Source: Cryptomeria japonica
Lineage: Eukaryota; Streptophyta; Pinopsida; Cupressales; Cupressaceae
NCBI RefSeq assembly: GCF_030272615.1
Contig: NC_081405.1
Coordinates: 611,379,065-611,443,064 of the forward strand
Length of the DNA: 64,000 nt
Reading direction: 5' to 3'
A model generated the notes under the pieces. It worked only from the letters and a program-made list of their open reading frames with translations. It searched no databases and had not been told where the DNA came from. A program made the translations under genes and the position numbers. How positions within the stretch are numbered: the stretch's first letter is position 1; every line of letters starts with the position of its first letter. Below are positions 52,311-63,416 of the stretch, piece by piece.

Positions 52311-52792
52311 ACAAATGGTGGATTAGTTAAGTTTGGTTGTGTAGAATCTACTCAAGTCTGTGGCAAAGGGACAATAAAAGATAGAGGATTTTATATATTT
52401 TTATGGGTTTGAAGCACAATCTTATTATTGTTAGTTAGATGTGCAGTAGAGGATACAGACTTATATTTAATGATAAGTCTATGAGATCAAGAATGGTGAC
52501 TCTAGAAGATCGATTGTAGAAGGAGCAAGAACTGAAGGAAATATGTACTACTTAAAGGAAGTTATTGATGGAAGCTATTTAATTGCTCAAGGGAGTGAAC
52601 ATTGACTTTAGCACAAAAGGATGAGACACATAAACTTTGATAACTAAGTGAAAGTTAGTTCCAAACATGTTAGAGATTTTCCAAAGATTACCAAACCTAC
52701 AAACACTATATGCAAGGAATGTCATATGGGAAAATAGACAAAGATAAGATTAAAATAAAAGAGTTTACTACTTCAAAACCTTTGGATTTGAT

Positions 52793-52832
<40 letters not shown>

Positions 52833-53145
52833 GCAAATCTATTAAGGCAAGGGCACTTAATGGTGAAAGGTACTTTATGATACTTTTTTATGATTACTCT
52901 AGAATGACATGGGTTACTTTTTTAAAGGAGAAATCAGAAGCTCTAGATATATTTAATATTTTTAAATCTATGGCTAAAATGAAATAGATGCTACTTAAGA
53001 TCAAATTTTTAAGTTCTGATAGAGGATGTGAATTTACATCAAATGAGTTTGAAATATTTTGTGAAGGGCATGGTAAAGAGACATCTATTTGCTCCTAGGA
53101 TACCACAATAGAATGGGATTGTTGAAAGGAAAAATAAGATTGTCC
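52311..53145 (+). pseudogene. E5 protease trace, pre-integrase and integrase start
   Basis: NGGLVKFGCVESTQVCGKGT is the second half of a copia protease; the DSG part is deleted. Pre-integrase sequence follows (HKRMRHINFDN, then KPTNTICKECHMGK). The integrase entry LDLIHT runs into an (AC)n(AT)n microsatellite at 52793-52832 that replaces the usual DLCGP segment. A later piece reads LSSDRGCEFTSNEFEIFCEG, where one Gly of the usual GGEF is Cys. E6 interrupts just after NGIVERK-like sequence. Confidence 0.8.
52793..52832. repeat. (AC)n(AT)n microsatellite inside integrase
   Basis: About 12 AC units then 8 AT units, starting inside the codons for the conserved HTD motif. Confidence 0.95.
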
Positions 53146-53975
53146 TGTTGGCCATTTGGTGGAATTGATTATCTGTTGTATTGATGTTTTGTCATTGACA
53201 CCAACATTAGCTGTTTGGATGTTTTACCGACACCCTTCTGGTCCCGGTAGGTTGAGTGGTTTCTGGTTAATTTGGATCTAGCATGATCCGGTATGATTTG
53301 GTTATGGAATTGGCTTGTTCATGATACTCATGCTCAAATTTAGTAAGTTAGTTTTTGTCTGGTGATCATATGCTATCCTGTTTGCTTAGAAGCTTAGTTT
53401 TTGGTTTCGGCGAGGGTTTCACTGGTAGAGCTTTTGATGAAGATCTTTGATGAATTGCATAAGTCATGTTGGTGCAGCTTCTAGTGGATTTTTAGGATAT
53501 TGTTGGTGATCATGTTCGAAACTTGGCGGATGGAGATCATTGTTGTAGCGTGTGGACCTATACTGGGTCCCAGTTGATCTAGGTTATGGACCGGCTTTAA
53601 TGTAACGTGTGGATTGGACCTCTTGATGTGTTTCTGAGTTGTCTTATGTGTTGGATATTATTTGTTTGGTCTAAGACCGACATGGTTTGTAATTATATAA
53701 TTGGTTTATTATCTGGTGGATGACCTAATTGTTTATGGTCAAGGGTTTGTATATATAGATGTAAGATCTCATTGTAGATCATATATATGGGAGAGATCGT
53801 AGGAATAGGAAATAGATATGTAATGTGTGAATAATGTAATATCATTCAGGTAGAGGATTTGGTCAATCATTGGAGATCAAATTGGGTTTATGTAAGAGGA
53901 TTTAGTCCTTCGATATTGAACTTAACCGGAACTGTACTTAGGCATAGGAAATGTTACCTTTCACAGTTCAACACT
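53146..53975 (+). repeat. E6 LTR fragment
   Basis: Begins TGTTGGCCATTTGGTGG, followed by TTTTGTCATTGACACCAACA. Contains GTATATATAGATG near 53745. The LTR end is missing because of the deletion into the coding region. Confidence 0.7.
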
Positions 53976-54754
53976 TCTCCAAATTGTAATATGTTTCATT
54001 TGAATTCCAATAAGAAGACATTTTGATTACATAGATTGATGAGAGTTGGATATGGCATAAAAGGTTGTGTCATGTGAATTTTGATTGCATTGTAAAGATC
54101 AGTTAAACTAAGGCAGTTAGGGATATACCTAAGATTATAAAACCCTATAATCCGATATGTAAAGAATGTCAAATGGGTAAACAGGTCAGAACCTCTTTTA
54201 GGAGTATATAAGATAATTCAAATGATGTTCTTGATCTTATTCATACTGATTTGTGTGCCCCGGCTAGAGTTAAAAGTTTTCAAGGTGATAGATATTTCAT
54301 GCTAATCATTGATGATTATTCTAGAATGATGTGGGTTACTTTTCTGAAAGAAAAATCTAAAGAATTTGAAAAGTTTAAAATCTTTAAGGCTAAAGTGGAA
54401 ACTGAGATAGGATTGAAGATTAAAATTTTGAGGTCAGATCATGGTGGAGAATTCACATCCGGTGAGTTTAATAACTTTTGTGAGAAGCATGGCGTAAGAA
54501 GACAATTTTCTACTCCCCAGACACCTCAGCAGAATGGAGTTGCGGAAAGGAATAACATAACTATCTTGGATGTTGCTAGAACAATGATGATGGAAGCTAG
54601 TCTACCTCATATCTACTAGAGAGAAGCAGTGAGAACAACAGTTTATACATTCAACAGAGTACATATCAAAGTAGAAACTGGTAAGACACCTTATGAATTA
54701 TGGTTTGGCAATACACCTACAGTTAAGTATTTCTGTATATTTGTTAGTAAATGT
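53976..54754 (+). pseudogene. E6 pre-integrase and integrase
   Basis: NCNMFHLNSNKKTF and DESWIWHKRLCHVNFDCIVK form the zinc region, then CKECQMGKQVRTSF. The integrase core starts in LIHTDLCAPARVKSFQGDRY, where the usual CGP is CAP. It continues with LIIDDYSRMMWVTFLKEKSK, LRSDHGGEFTSGEF and PQQNGVAERNN, so all three catalytic acids (D, D, E) are present in the frame 54251-54619. A TAG follows LPHIY. Then REAVRTTVYTFNRVHI and KTPYELWFGNTPTVKYF run up to element B. Confidence 0.9.
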
Positions 54755-55201
54755 TGTATACACCTAAAAATGGTCTAAAGATAATTAATTAAATAAGCAA
54801 TTATTTAATTAATCCCCCTTCCCAATTTAATTGAATTCACTAAGTAATTTGATTAAATTCCCCCTTTCATCTACTTATCAATAAATCTAAGGATTTATTT
54901 AATAGGTTCATTTTCATAATCCCTTTGATTAATTAATTCTCCCTCCATCTTCAATTAATTCTTCTAATCTTCTAATTAATTAAAACAAATTAATTTATGA
55001 CTTGTTGAGAATTAATTAGTCTTATTTGAATTTTAAATTCAAATTTACCCACATGCCTCCTAACTTCTAACCACCTAACCTAACTCATTCCATCTAACTC
55101 TGGGTTTAAATAAACCTACTCTTCCTTTGAGACACATGGCATTCTTGGGCCACATGTCCCCTTTCCTTAGACACTTGCTCTCTCATGAGCAAAGTTTCTT
55201 G

Positions 55202-55318
55202 ACACTTGTCACCATAGAGATGGCAAATGCTCCCTTTCATCCAACCTTTCTAGAAGCTTCTTAACACTTGTCACCATAGAGATGGCAAATGTTCCCTTTC
55301 ATCCAACCTCTTGTCCAA
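55202..55318. repeat. Tandem repeat in LTR B, 62-bp period
   Basis: Copies start at 55202 and 55264 and both run through GGCAAATG and CCCTTTCATCCAACC. Confidence 0.9.
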
Positions 55319-55401
55319 CCTCCTCCAATTTCTCCATTGATATCTTCAAACGTAATCTTGACTGTTGATTTCTGCCACCTCACTCCTGGCCTTGGAAATC
55401 C

Positions 55402-55410
55402 TATAAATAG
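55402..55410 (+). promoter_or_regulatory. TATA box of LTR B
   Basis: TATAAATAG followed by ACCCC, in the same LTR position class as in LTR A. Confidence 0.7.
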
Positions 55411-55818
55411 ACCCCATTTTGGAGCAATAATCATCCCATCTCATTTGCATCTTATGCATTGTTACTATAGGCATATTGATCTTAGCATATCATTTGAGTA
55501 TTGTTATTATAGGCAATTGCATTCTTAGATCTAGCTTATTTTTCTAGCATAATTGTTGAATCATGGCTCAATCATTCTCTTTTCTAGCTTAAATACATCA
55601 TTGTCATCTTAAATCCTCCATCTAGATGTAGTCAAGTCACAGGAATTTGCTTATCCAGATCTAAGAGCAAATCTACACTCGCATTTATTAGGAGGCGATA
55701 GATTGATTAGCCATGGTTTTATTTTTCTTTGTTTTAAATTTGCTAACCATGCTTGTAATGATCTATTGAGTGTTTTGTGTTGCAGCTGCAGGTATCACAC
55801 TTCATAGGCACGACATTT

Positions 55819-55835
55819 TGGTGCCCACCGTGGGG
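55819..55835 (+). promoter_or_regulatory. Element B primer binding site
   Basis: TGGTGCCCACCGTGGGG, one change from the element A site, three bases after the LTR. Confidence 0.82.
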
Positions 55836-57963
55836 CCAGAATTATCATTTTTAGCCTCTCAAGCTTCATCAACATTCATCTTTGCTCGGGTCTGGTTCAA
55901 AATTTTGTACGAGCTCCTTTGTTGTCTCGTATGAACTTCTTTGTGATTTGGCATGGTGATTATTCTTTACTCTTATTAGCTCATTTCTGTATCGTACGAA
56001 CCTATTTCTTCCTTCTCACGAGATCTAAAGTTCTGTCGTACGAGGTGGTAAAGTGTGTCGTACAACTTTTTGCTTCTTTTTTCTTTAAATAGATAGCATT
56101 TTAGGGTTTGTAGATTTTAATCTGATCATTATTAACACTAATCTAGGTTTGTTTATGAGCTTTTTTTTGGCAGCCTAACTAGTTTTGCAGGACGATTGTC
56201 GAAGATATGCTAGCCAAAGACTTATTTCAACCAAACACATCATGATAACTAATGGATCTATTTTGTAGGTTTCCTAAGAAGAATTCAACAAAACTTTTTG
56301 TATTTCTTAAATTTTTCTAGGCACACTTGTCTTTTGCTAAAAGAATGAACAATCATGTATTTTGTGTTTTTGATGATAGGCGAGTATGCTCTCACCTTTC
56401 TTAGGTGATCAGAAAGCTATAATCATCTTTTACTTTCATTAGTGCATATCTTTAGCGGGCCTGCCCTCTCGAGGAGCCAATAACTCTTAGCCACTAAGGT
56501 CGGTGAGAGGGGAACGACCTAAGTGGGAATGGCTAACGCCAAGTAATCCAACCCACTATAAAATAAATATGATTTGATGAAAATCAAGTCAACAGTAGTG
56601 CTCGGGAATAGCTCTCCTCCATACCTTTGGGTATAGCAAACCTTGGTTTTCAAGGCTGGGAGACCTCTTAATTGAGTATTATGCCCCGATGCACCGAACA
56701 GATCCCTTACTAGTTCCGGTTAAATTAGAAGCTACATGATTCACCTCTGAAAGGGTGATAATCTTTATACAAGAGAGATAGTAACTCTCCCAAGATACTT
56801 TCCATATCGTTCCCCCATTAGCATTTGGAGTCAGATAATACGGCGTTGAGAATCCATTGCGTAAGACTCAGTGGTCATATTCTGATTAGCTATTGGGTGT
56901 GTACCTAGGTTTGCAAGCAAATTTTTTCTTTCCTCGGCCAACTTCCTTAGGGTTTAGCATGCTTGAGGTCACTTATCATATCGCGTGTTTGCTGTGTATT
57001 CATCCCTAAATGGAAAAATCAAACATCTTAAATTAGAAAACATAAAAAAAACATCAGAATTCATTGATCAAAATTCGACCAAACAAACACATTTACCTTT
57101 GTTCTATTCTTTGTCATACGAAACATTTATCTTGTCGTATGGTTCAAAAACATCTGTTGTACAAACTGGTGATTTTTCGTATTACTTAGTATTCTTTGTC
57201 ATACAAGGAATCTATTTTATCATATGGTTTAGAAAAAAATTTCATACGAGCCTGTTCTTTTGCATATAAAAATCCCAGTTTGTCGTATGGCCTTGTATCT
57301 TTTGTCGTTTGGGGCTGTATAGTTTGTCGTATGAGTCTCTATTTCTACCAATCCAGAGCTCTGTCCTGCATGCCTTTTTCGGATCTGTCATTTCTGCTTG
57401 ATCAATTTGCAATAATCATAAACACCGGTTATCTAACGCTCTATGCTTGGATTGTCTTCTTGGTTCACTTGGTCAAGTTATCATCCGTCAAAATCAAACT
57501 TTAGAACATAAACACCTTAAGATTTTCAAGTGCTCGCCCTCAACAAGTTCAAGATCTAAGTATCTCAAAGTGCATCATCAACCTATTTGATAAACCGGTC
57601 ACTCAAATATATTTTCTCATCGGGATCTATCATCCTCTATCATGAAACTGAAACGTTTGGTCAAGATAATCTTGTCCCACATCGTAGGATATATCATTCC
57701 TACTGGACTTGGTTTTTATCAAATCATCATCATTGCACTCCAAAACCAAAGATTGAAAAACTTGCAAACCTTTAAACACTTGAACCATATTTTCATGTCA
57801 TATCGCATTTACCTTGATAGTTGATCACTTATCAAAATAACTTTTGGACAATCAAATCCTAGCAAAATATTACACGTGTATGCCTGTTTTAACCAGAGCT
57901 TAGAGACAAAAAATTGCAGAGATAGAAATTGAAACATCAAAAATAACTGAAGAGCATATAACC
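55836..57963 (+). other. Element B long untranslated leader
   Basis: No coding frame of substance. Two traits stand out. A word of the type GTCGTAYGA or GTACGA recurs a dozen or more times in 55900-56070 and 57110-57340. The block 56450-56930 is more GC-rich and of higher complexity than its surroundings (CTCGAGGAGCCAATAACTC, GAGGGGAACGACCTAAGTGG, GATGCACCGAACAGATCCC), as expected for a structured RNA leader. Confidence 0.65.
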
Positions 57964-59777
57964 ATGGAACATGAAGATGAAATACAAGTTGAAGAAGAAA
58001 TAACAGAACAAAATATCAAAGACATCAAAAAGGATCCTCAATTTGATAAGTTTTTGCAGAAATTATTGGAGGAAGAAAAAGAAAAATATTTCCTAATGTT
58101 AGCAAAATCTGGTGCTACACTTCCTCGAGATTTTGATATGAACAAATTGACACAAAAAAAAAGTGATCCTCCCCCTAATAACGAACAATATGAGGATATT
58201 TTTGGTCTCAAAATGAATGACACGTCAATTCCTAGTAACACCAAAACCAATGAAGAAACTTACATTCCCAAAAGAGATGAAGTAGAAATTTTGAATAACA
58301 TTCAATCCAATGAAGATACAATAAGGACTAGAGATGAAACAAGACAAGATGTAGATCCTCCAAGAATGCAAAATCATGGTCATGCAAGAACAAATCATGT
58401 TGATAATCCTATCACAACTCTCACACAACAACTACAAACACTGCAAACACAAATTCAAGATATGCAAAGAGGATATGTTAGAAGATACTCACTTCAAGAA
58501 ATGTGTCCTTATCCATTCGACAGAAATATAAACATGATACCATTTCCTATAGGTTTTGAAACTCCTAGATACGAAAAATATGATGGAAGCACTAACCCTC
58601 AAGATCATATAAGATAATTTTGCACAATGAGTATGGAATTTGCACATGAGGATACTTACTTGATGAGATTATTTCCGAAAAGCTTAACTGGACTAGCTAT
58701 GGAATGGTTCTCCAAACTTCCACCTGGAATCAGATCCTTCTCATAATTGGTGGATAAGTTTGTTTCACAATACTCTTACAGCATACAACATGAAATAACA
58801 ATACTAGAACTATGCAATGCCAAACAAAAGGTTGGAGAACCTTTCATGACATTTTTACAATGATGGAGACAGTTAGCTTCGTGGTATCCTCGTACAGTGC
58901 CAGAGTATGAAAAAATGGACATATTCATAGACATTTTAAATGATCAAATGATTTATTACTTAAAAATACAAGGAAATCAAAGTTTTGGAAAAATGATTGA
59001 TAATGGAATCAGAATGGAGGAAGCCATGATAAAGAAAGGTGAATTGAAAATATACAAAGACAAAGTTCATCCTCCTAACAACACTAACAACAACAATCAC
59101 AATGATAAGCCAAAGTTTTGGAATAGAAATTGAAATGTCATCAATGATGAAATAGTGGATAACAACAATGTGAAACCAAAGCAACTGGTTTTTAATTTAT
59201 CCACTCACTCAGCAACGGCTCAAGGAAACAACCATCACCAAAAAGCAACTATTAAAAATTTCTTTCGAAGGCAATTTACAAACATTGGTGAACCCCTTGG
59301 GTCAGTATTGAAGACACTTCTCGCAAATAAATTGATCACTTTACCAGAAGAAAGGAACTATGAACCGCAAATAAAACCACCTTGGTGGAATGATAACCAT
59401 TATTGCGATTTCCATCGAAACAAGAGACATCATACAGATAGTTGTCAGCGGTTGAAACATGTCATCCAAGATTTGATTGATAATGGAGTAATAACTATGG
59501 ATGGACACACAATAAATCAATCTCATACAACTTTTAAAACTCTGCTTCCAAACTATGAGAAAGGTGAATCATCAGCAACAAATAATGGTAAGGGTAAAGC
59601 GAAGGTAAACTACGCTCATATATATGATAATGTGGTAAACATGATTGTAGTTAAAGAAAAGAAAAATCAAGAACCTTCTCATGCTATCACACGAAGTAAA
59701 GCCAAAGTTGTTTTTTTGGGTCCTACAACAAACACATCATCCACTACCAAACAATACAACCTAGTGGATCAATTATA
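57964..59777 (+). pseudogene. Element B gag
   Basis: One frame from ATG 57964 to TAG 59776, with a few internal stops (58615, 58744, 58861, 59131). An acidic N-terminus with coiled-coil character (QVEEEITEQNIKDIKKDPQF) is followed by the gypsy gag core: YEKYDGSTNPQDHIR, then SLTGLAMEWFSKLPPGIRSF and IDILNDQMIYYLKIQG. The zinc-type motif HYCDFHRNKRHHTDSCQRLK is near residues 480-500. Basic and Ser/Thr-rich stretches end the protein. It would form the particle. Upstream is the leader, and protease follows in the same frame. Confidence 0.88.
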
Positions 59778-60339
59778 GAAAACACCCGCACAAATATCCA
59801 TCTTAGAACTTTTAAAGCTTTCACCTGCACACAAATAAACTCTTGAACGAGCATTAGTAGATACAACAGTGTCCAAAGATCTTGATATCAATCAATTCCA
59901 AACCATAGTGGGTCACCTAACAACCCCTCACTACTTATCATCCATTGAAGAAGATCACATGTCCTTGCAACATCCCCATAATGCTCCCTTGCATATCAAA
60001 GTCATCATTCATAAGACACGAGTTAAATGTGTCCTAATAGATGGAGGAGTTGTCTTAAACATATGCTCTTTGAGTCGTGTCCATGCTTTGGGTTATTCAG
60101 AAGATGCAGTTGATCCCCAGAAAAAGATCACCATTAAAGCTTATGATGAAGAAGAACAATCCTCTAAAGGAATTGTGATGTTACCTATCAGAGTGGGACA
60201 TTTACAGAAAGACACAGCATGTCAAGTTCTAGACTTAGATTTATCATACAACATACTCTTGGGAAGACCCTGGATACATGACATACAAGTTGTTCCATCA
60301 ACATACCATCAATGCTTAAAGTTTCCCTACAGTGGGTAG
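59778..60339 (+). pseudogene. Element B aspartic protease
   Basis: Same frame as gag after two stops (59776 and 59836). VKCVLIDGGVVLNICSLSRV holds the active site as DGG (60040-60048) where retroviral enzymes have DSG or DTG. DGG is common in this gypsy branch, usually followed by a Ser or Ala that is Val here. LDLSYNILLGRPWIHD is the second conserved strand. The frame stops at 60337. Confidence 0.87.
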
Positions 60340-61940
60340 GAAATCATGATCTCAGCAGATTCAATTCCATTTCAGTATTGTAGTAATCTTATACCAATTC
60401 AAAAAGTCAATGTTCCTCATAATAGGGAGGCATCATCTTCAAACACACAATCCAAGGAACAATCATTTGCCTCTATCTTATCAAGTATGGAAAAACAAAT
60501 GTAGCTAAGAGATCGAGGGAATAGAGAATATTCAATATCACAATTACCACTTTCTCCTAAATCCTTTGGAAAACCATCAAACTCTAAACAAAAAACAATT
60601 GTAAAACATCTTTTGATATTTGATGGAGCATTTGTTAGTGTTGGAACCTTATTAGAGGAAACAGAAGACAAAGATGTGCTACAGTGGCTATACAAGGATG
60701 AAGAATTTCAACAAAAGATCAACAATATCTGCATACCTACAGAAAAATGGGATACACTGGAATAGGTCCTATAGGAAAAAGAAAAGAAGGTATCTCAGAA
60801 CCTATTCAACCTTACACTCAACAGACTATAGACAAAACAGGCTTAGGGTATGGACAAGTTAATCTACTAAAAGATACATCTTTTAGTCAACAACAAGAGG
60901 AATATGAAAACAAACAAGAACAACTGGCAATTGAAAGAGAAGAAACATCAGTTAAGCAATAAACACAAGGAAACATGAAATGGGAAAAGAAGCAAGCTTC
61001 AAATCAACAAGAGAAACAAACTAAAAGCGCCTCTCAAGAAGCATTAAATCTCAATCAAAATAAGAAAGAAGCTAATATAAAGCTAGGAGAGCTCATAGAA
61101 AGGTTGACAAAACTCAATCTCAATCCTGAAGAAGTTGAATATGAAAGAAGAAAATATATAACAAGAAAAGCTGAAGAAACAAGTCAAATACTATATGAAC
61201 AAATATGTAGATTGCAAGTTGCAAGTGATACAGATTCTAATGAATGGGAATGGGATTCCTATCACTCTGAAGAATCAGCTGAAGAAAATTTCTTTGAAGG
61301 AGATGTAGGATTTGATGTAGTTCACACGTATGCAAGACAAACGTCAGGAAATAGTTCACTTGAATTAGAATCACATTCGGATGAATTGGACTTAACCAAG
61401 GACGATCAGGAGTTTCTTATGCGAGGTCATTCTGATGAGAGTACTGTTCTAGACATCGACATATATATTGAAAATTTTGATACATCTATCATGACCCTTG
61501 ATACCCTCGAAACATTCCAACCTGAAGGTCCCCTTCCTCTACTCCACCCCAAACTTATTGATTGGGAAAATGAAGGACATACCGCCATTGATACCTTTCC
61601 AAATGACCATGCTATATCTGTATATCTTAATGCAATCGAACCCGTAACAACTCTCACCAGGAATTTCATAAACATATCTTCCAGTCAAGTGGGTGCCAAA
61701 TCTCCTAGTCGTAAAAGTGAAAATAAAGAAAAGAATATCAAGTCTAATGCTGAAAACCATTTCTTGGCAACATTAGATCAGGAAAAAGTAAAAAGAAAGG
61801 ATGCATCTAACGGTGAAAACCTCCTTGAGGCACCGGAAGATGGGAGATTTGACACTTTACCTGAGCACTATCAAGAAAGGTCATCCATTTTGATCGAACC
61901 AACAGAGGTTGTTAACATTGGCACAACAGAGCAACCAAAT
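60340..61940 (+). pseudogene. Element B protease-RT linker with G-patch-like motif
   Basis: The frame of gag-protease continues to about 60760 (ILSSMEKQM, then LLIFDGAFVSVGTLLEETED). A frameshift there moves to the frame that carries KMGYTGIGPIGKRKEGISEP and, some 20 residues later, TGLGYGQ (60741-60862). The spacing and glycines match the G-patch fold, an RNA-binding motif. After a TAA at 60960 a Lys/Gln/Glu-rich coiled-coil-like stretch follows (KWEKKQASNQQEKQTKSASQ). Then comes an acidic region with FLMRGHSDESTVLDIDIYIE and PLPLLHPKLIDWENEGH, the lead-in typical of these polyproteins. Confidence 0.7.
60741..60862 (+). other. G-patch-like segment
   Basis: KMGYTGIGPIGKRKEGISEP plus downstream TGLGYGQ fits the pattern of a G-patch: an aromatic after the first Gly, GxGxxG, Gly-Ile-x-x-Pro-Ile, and a closing Gly-Leu-Gly-Tyr. 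It stands between protease and RT. Betaretroviral proteases carry a G-patch at their C-terminus, an established parallel. Its role here is inferred. Confidence 0.7.
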
Positions 61941-62880
61941 ATTCTTCATCCAGCAAATTCTCTATCAGAAGAAAAAATGCAACAATATATAGAATTCTTC
62001 AAAAGACAGCAATTCAATTTCGCCTGGTCATATGCAGACATGTCAGGGTTAGATCCAGAGTTTATTATGCATCACTTGAATGTTAGTCTAGGAGCTAAAC
62101 GAGTTAAACAGAAATTAAGGAAAATACATCTGCATATCGCTCTCCTAGTCAAAGCAAAACTAAAGAAATTATTGGATGTAGGATTCATCAAACCTGTAGC
62201 ATATCCTCAATGGGTATCCAATATCGTTCTTGTTTCAAAACCAGATAAAAGCAATGGAATATGCAGACTTTAGAGATCTTAATAACACATGTCCAAAGGA
62301 TGACTTTCCTTTGCCTAACATCAACATTATTGTAGATTTAACTGTTGGACGCTCCATGTTTTCTTTAATGGATGGTTTCTCTAGAGACAATCAGATTAAA
62401 ATAGCATCGAAAGATCAAGAAAAGACAGATTTCACATGTTCGTGGGGTACTTTCCGTTGGAACGTCATGCCTTTTGGATTAAAGAATGCAGGTGCTACAT
62501 ATCACAGAGCTATGACAACTATATTTCATGACATGATGCATACATTCATGGAAGACTATGTGGATGACATCTTGGATAAATCATACAACAGAGAAGAACA
62601 TATAGGGATAATAGAAAAGATATTTGACCAGTTAGAACAATACAAGCTACAGCTAAACCCTAAGAAATGTGCCTTTGGTGTCACTTCAGACAAACTATTG
62701 GGATACATTATTTCAACTAGAGGTATCGAAGTGGATCTAGCTAAAGTAAAAGCAATCATGGAAATGGCATCTCCCAAGAATATCAGTCAACTAAGATCAC
62801 TCCAAGGAAGACTACAATCAATCAGAAGATTTGTTGCTCAACTAGTAGATAAATGTCAACCATTTACTCATCTATTGCAC
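61941..62880 (+). pseudogene. Element B reverse transcriptase
   Basis: The first frame gives MSGLDPEFIMHHLNVSLGAK, LKKLLDVGFIKPVAYPQWVS and NIVLVSKPDKSNG before a frameshift near 62262. The second frame continues DFRDLNNTCPKDDFPLPNI, then SLMDGFSRDNQIKIASKDQE, where the catalytic-region motif is usually DGYSGYNQI. FTCSWGTFRWNVMPFGLKNA and the catalytic YVDD (62557-62568) follow, then LNPKKCAFGVTSDKLLGYII. The order and motifs are those of Ty3/gypsy RT. Only the one frameshift and linked stop break it. Confidence 0.92.
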
Positions 62881-63416
62881 AAAAATATTCATTTCAAGTG
62901 GGACCATCAATGTGAGGATGCATTCAACAAGATCAAGGCTTATCTTATGCAACCACCCGTCCTAATGTCACCAATTCCAGGAAAATTATTGTTACTTTAT
63001 GTATCAACCACTGAAGCATCATTAGGAGTTTTTCTCACACAATAGGATAATGAAGGAAAAGAACGAGCTATCTACTACATCAGCAAAACACTAGTAGGAT
63101 ACGAGATCAACTATTCACCAACAAAAAAAGTATGCTTGGCAGTAGTTTTTGCTTCTCAAAAATTATGACACTATCTACTATCTCCCTCCATCAAGTTGAT
63201 AGCTAAAATCGATCCTCTAAAATATTTACTTAGCAAGGCAACATTAACAGGATGACTAGCAAAATGGATCATGATCCTGAGTGAGTTTGATATTGAGTAT
63301 GTTGACAGAAAATCTATCAAAGGACAAGTCATTGCAGACCAACTCGCTGAGGCACCACTTCAAGATGATCATCCTTCACAGATTGAATTTCTCGATGTTG
63401 ATATCCTAACAGTCAC
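62881..63416 (+). pseudogene. Element B RNase H, truncated
   Basis: FKWDHQCEDAFNKIKAYLMQ and LLLYVSTTEASLGVFLTQ (usually DASDxAxG; the Asp is Ser-Thr-Thr here), a TAG at 63043, then KERAIYYISKTLVGYEINYS and FDIEYVDRKSIKGQVIADQL. The last readable part is AEAPLQDDHP and FLDVDILTVT. At this point a second RNase H or integrase would normally follow, but the sequence changes at 63417. Confidence 0.85.

Larger units (their letters stand above)
49594..53145 (+). mobile_element. E5: Ty1/copia element, 5' part only
   Basis: A copia element with a long LTR (49594-51513), primer site, gag, a trace of protease, the pre-integrase region and part of integrase. It is cut at 53146 by E6. The coding region has many stops, frameshifts and at least one deletion between gag and protease. 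The remainder lies beyond E6 and element B and is not in this window. Confidence 0.85.
53146..54754 (+). mobile_element. E6: copia fragment (LTR plus integrase) inside E5
   Basis: Starts TGTTGGCCATTTGGTGG in the E5 integrase. An LTR-like part to about 53975 joins directly to pre-integrase coding sequence, so the LTR end, primer site, gag and protease are deleted. The integrase resembles that of E1 closely. It is cut at its downstream side by gypsy element B. Confidence 0.75.
54755..55815 (+). repeat. Element B 5' LTR
   Basis: Starts TGTATACACCTAAAAATGG and ends GGCACGACA, 1061 bp. The exact start may be off by a few bases because the E6 coding frame happens to read on into it. AATTAATTAA words dominate 54785-54990. 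A 62-bp tandem repeat (ACACTTGTCACCATAGAGAT) occurs at 55202-55318. Confidence 0.83.
54755..63416 (+). mobile_element. Element B: Ty3/gypsy LTR retrotransposon (3' end missing)
   Basis: 5' LTR, primer site, a leader of about 2.1 kb, gag, protease, an intervening region with a G-patch-like motif, reverse transcriptase and RNase H, in gypsy order. The gag zinc motif (CDFHRNKRHHTDSC), the DGG protease and the long spacer before RT fit the Tat-like branch of plant gypsy elements; that assignment is from memory of the family. The element is cut at 63417 before integrase by a further LTR-like sequence. Confidence 0.9.

Noticed and set aside
58038-59526. Minus-strand frames opposite the element B gag
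   Set aside because: They are shadows of the plus-strand gag frame, which has recognisable motifs.
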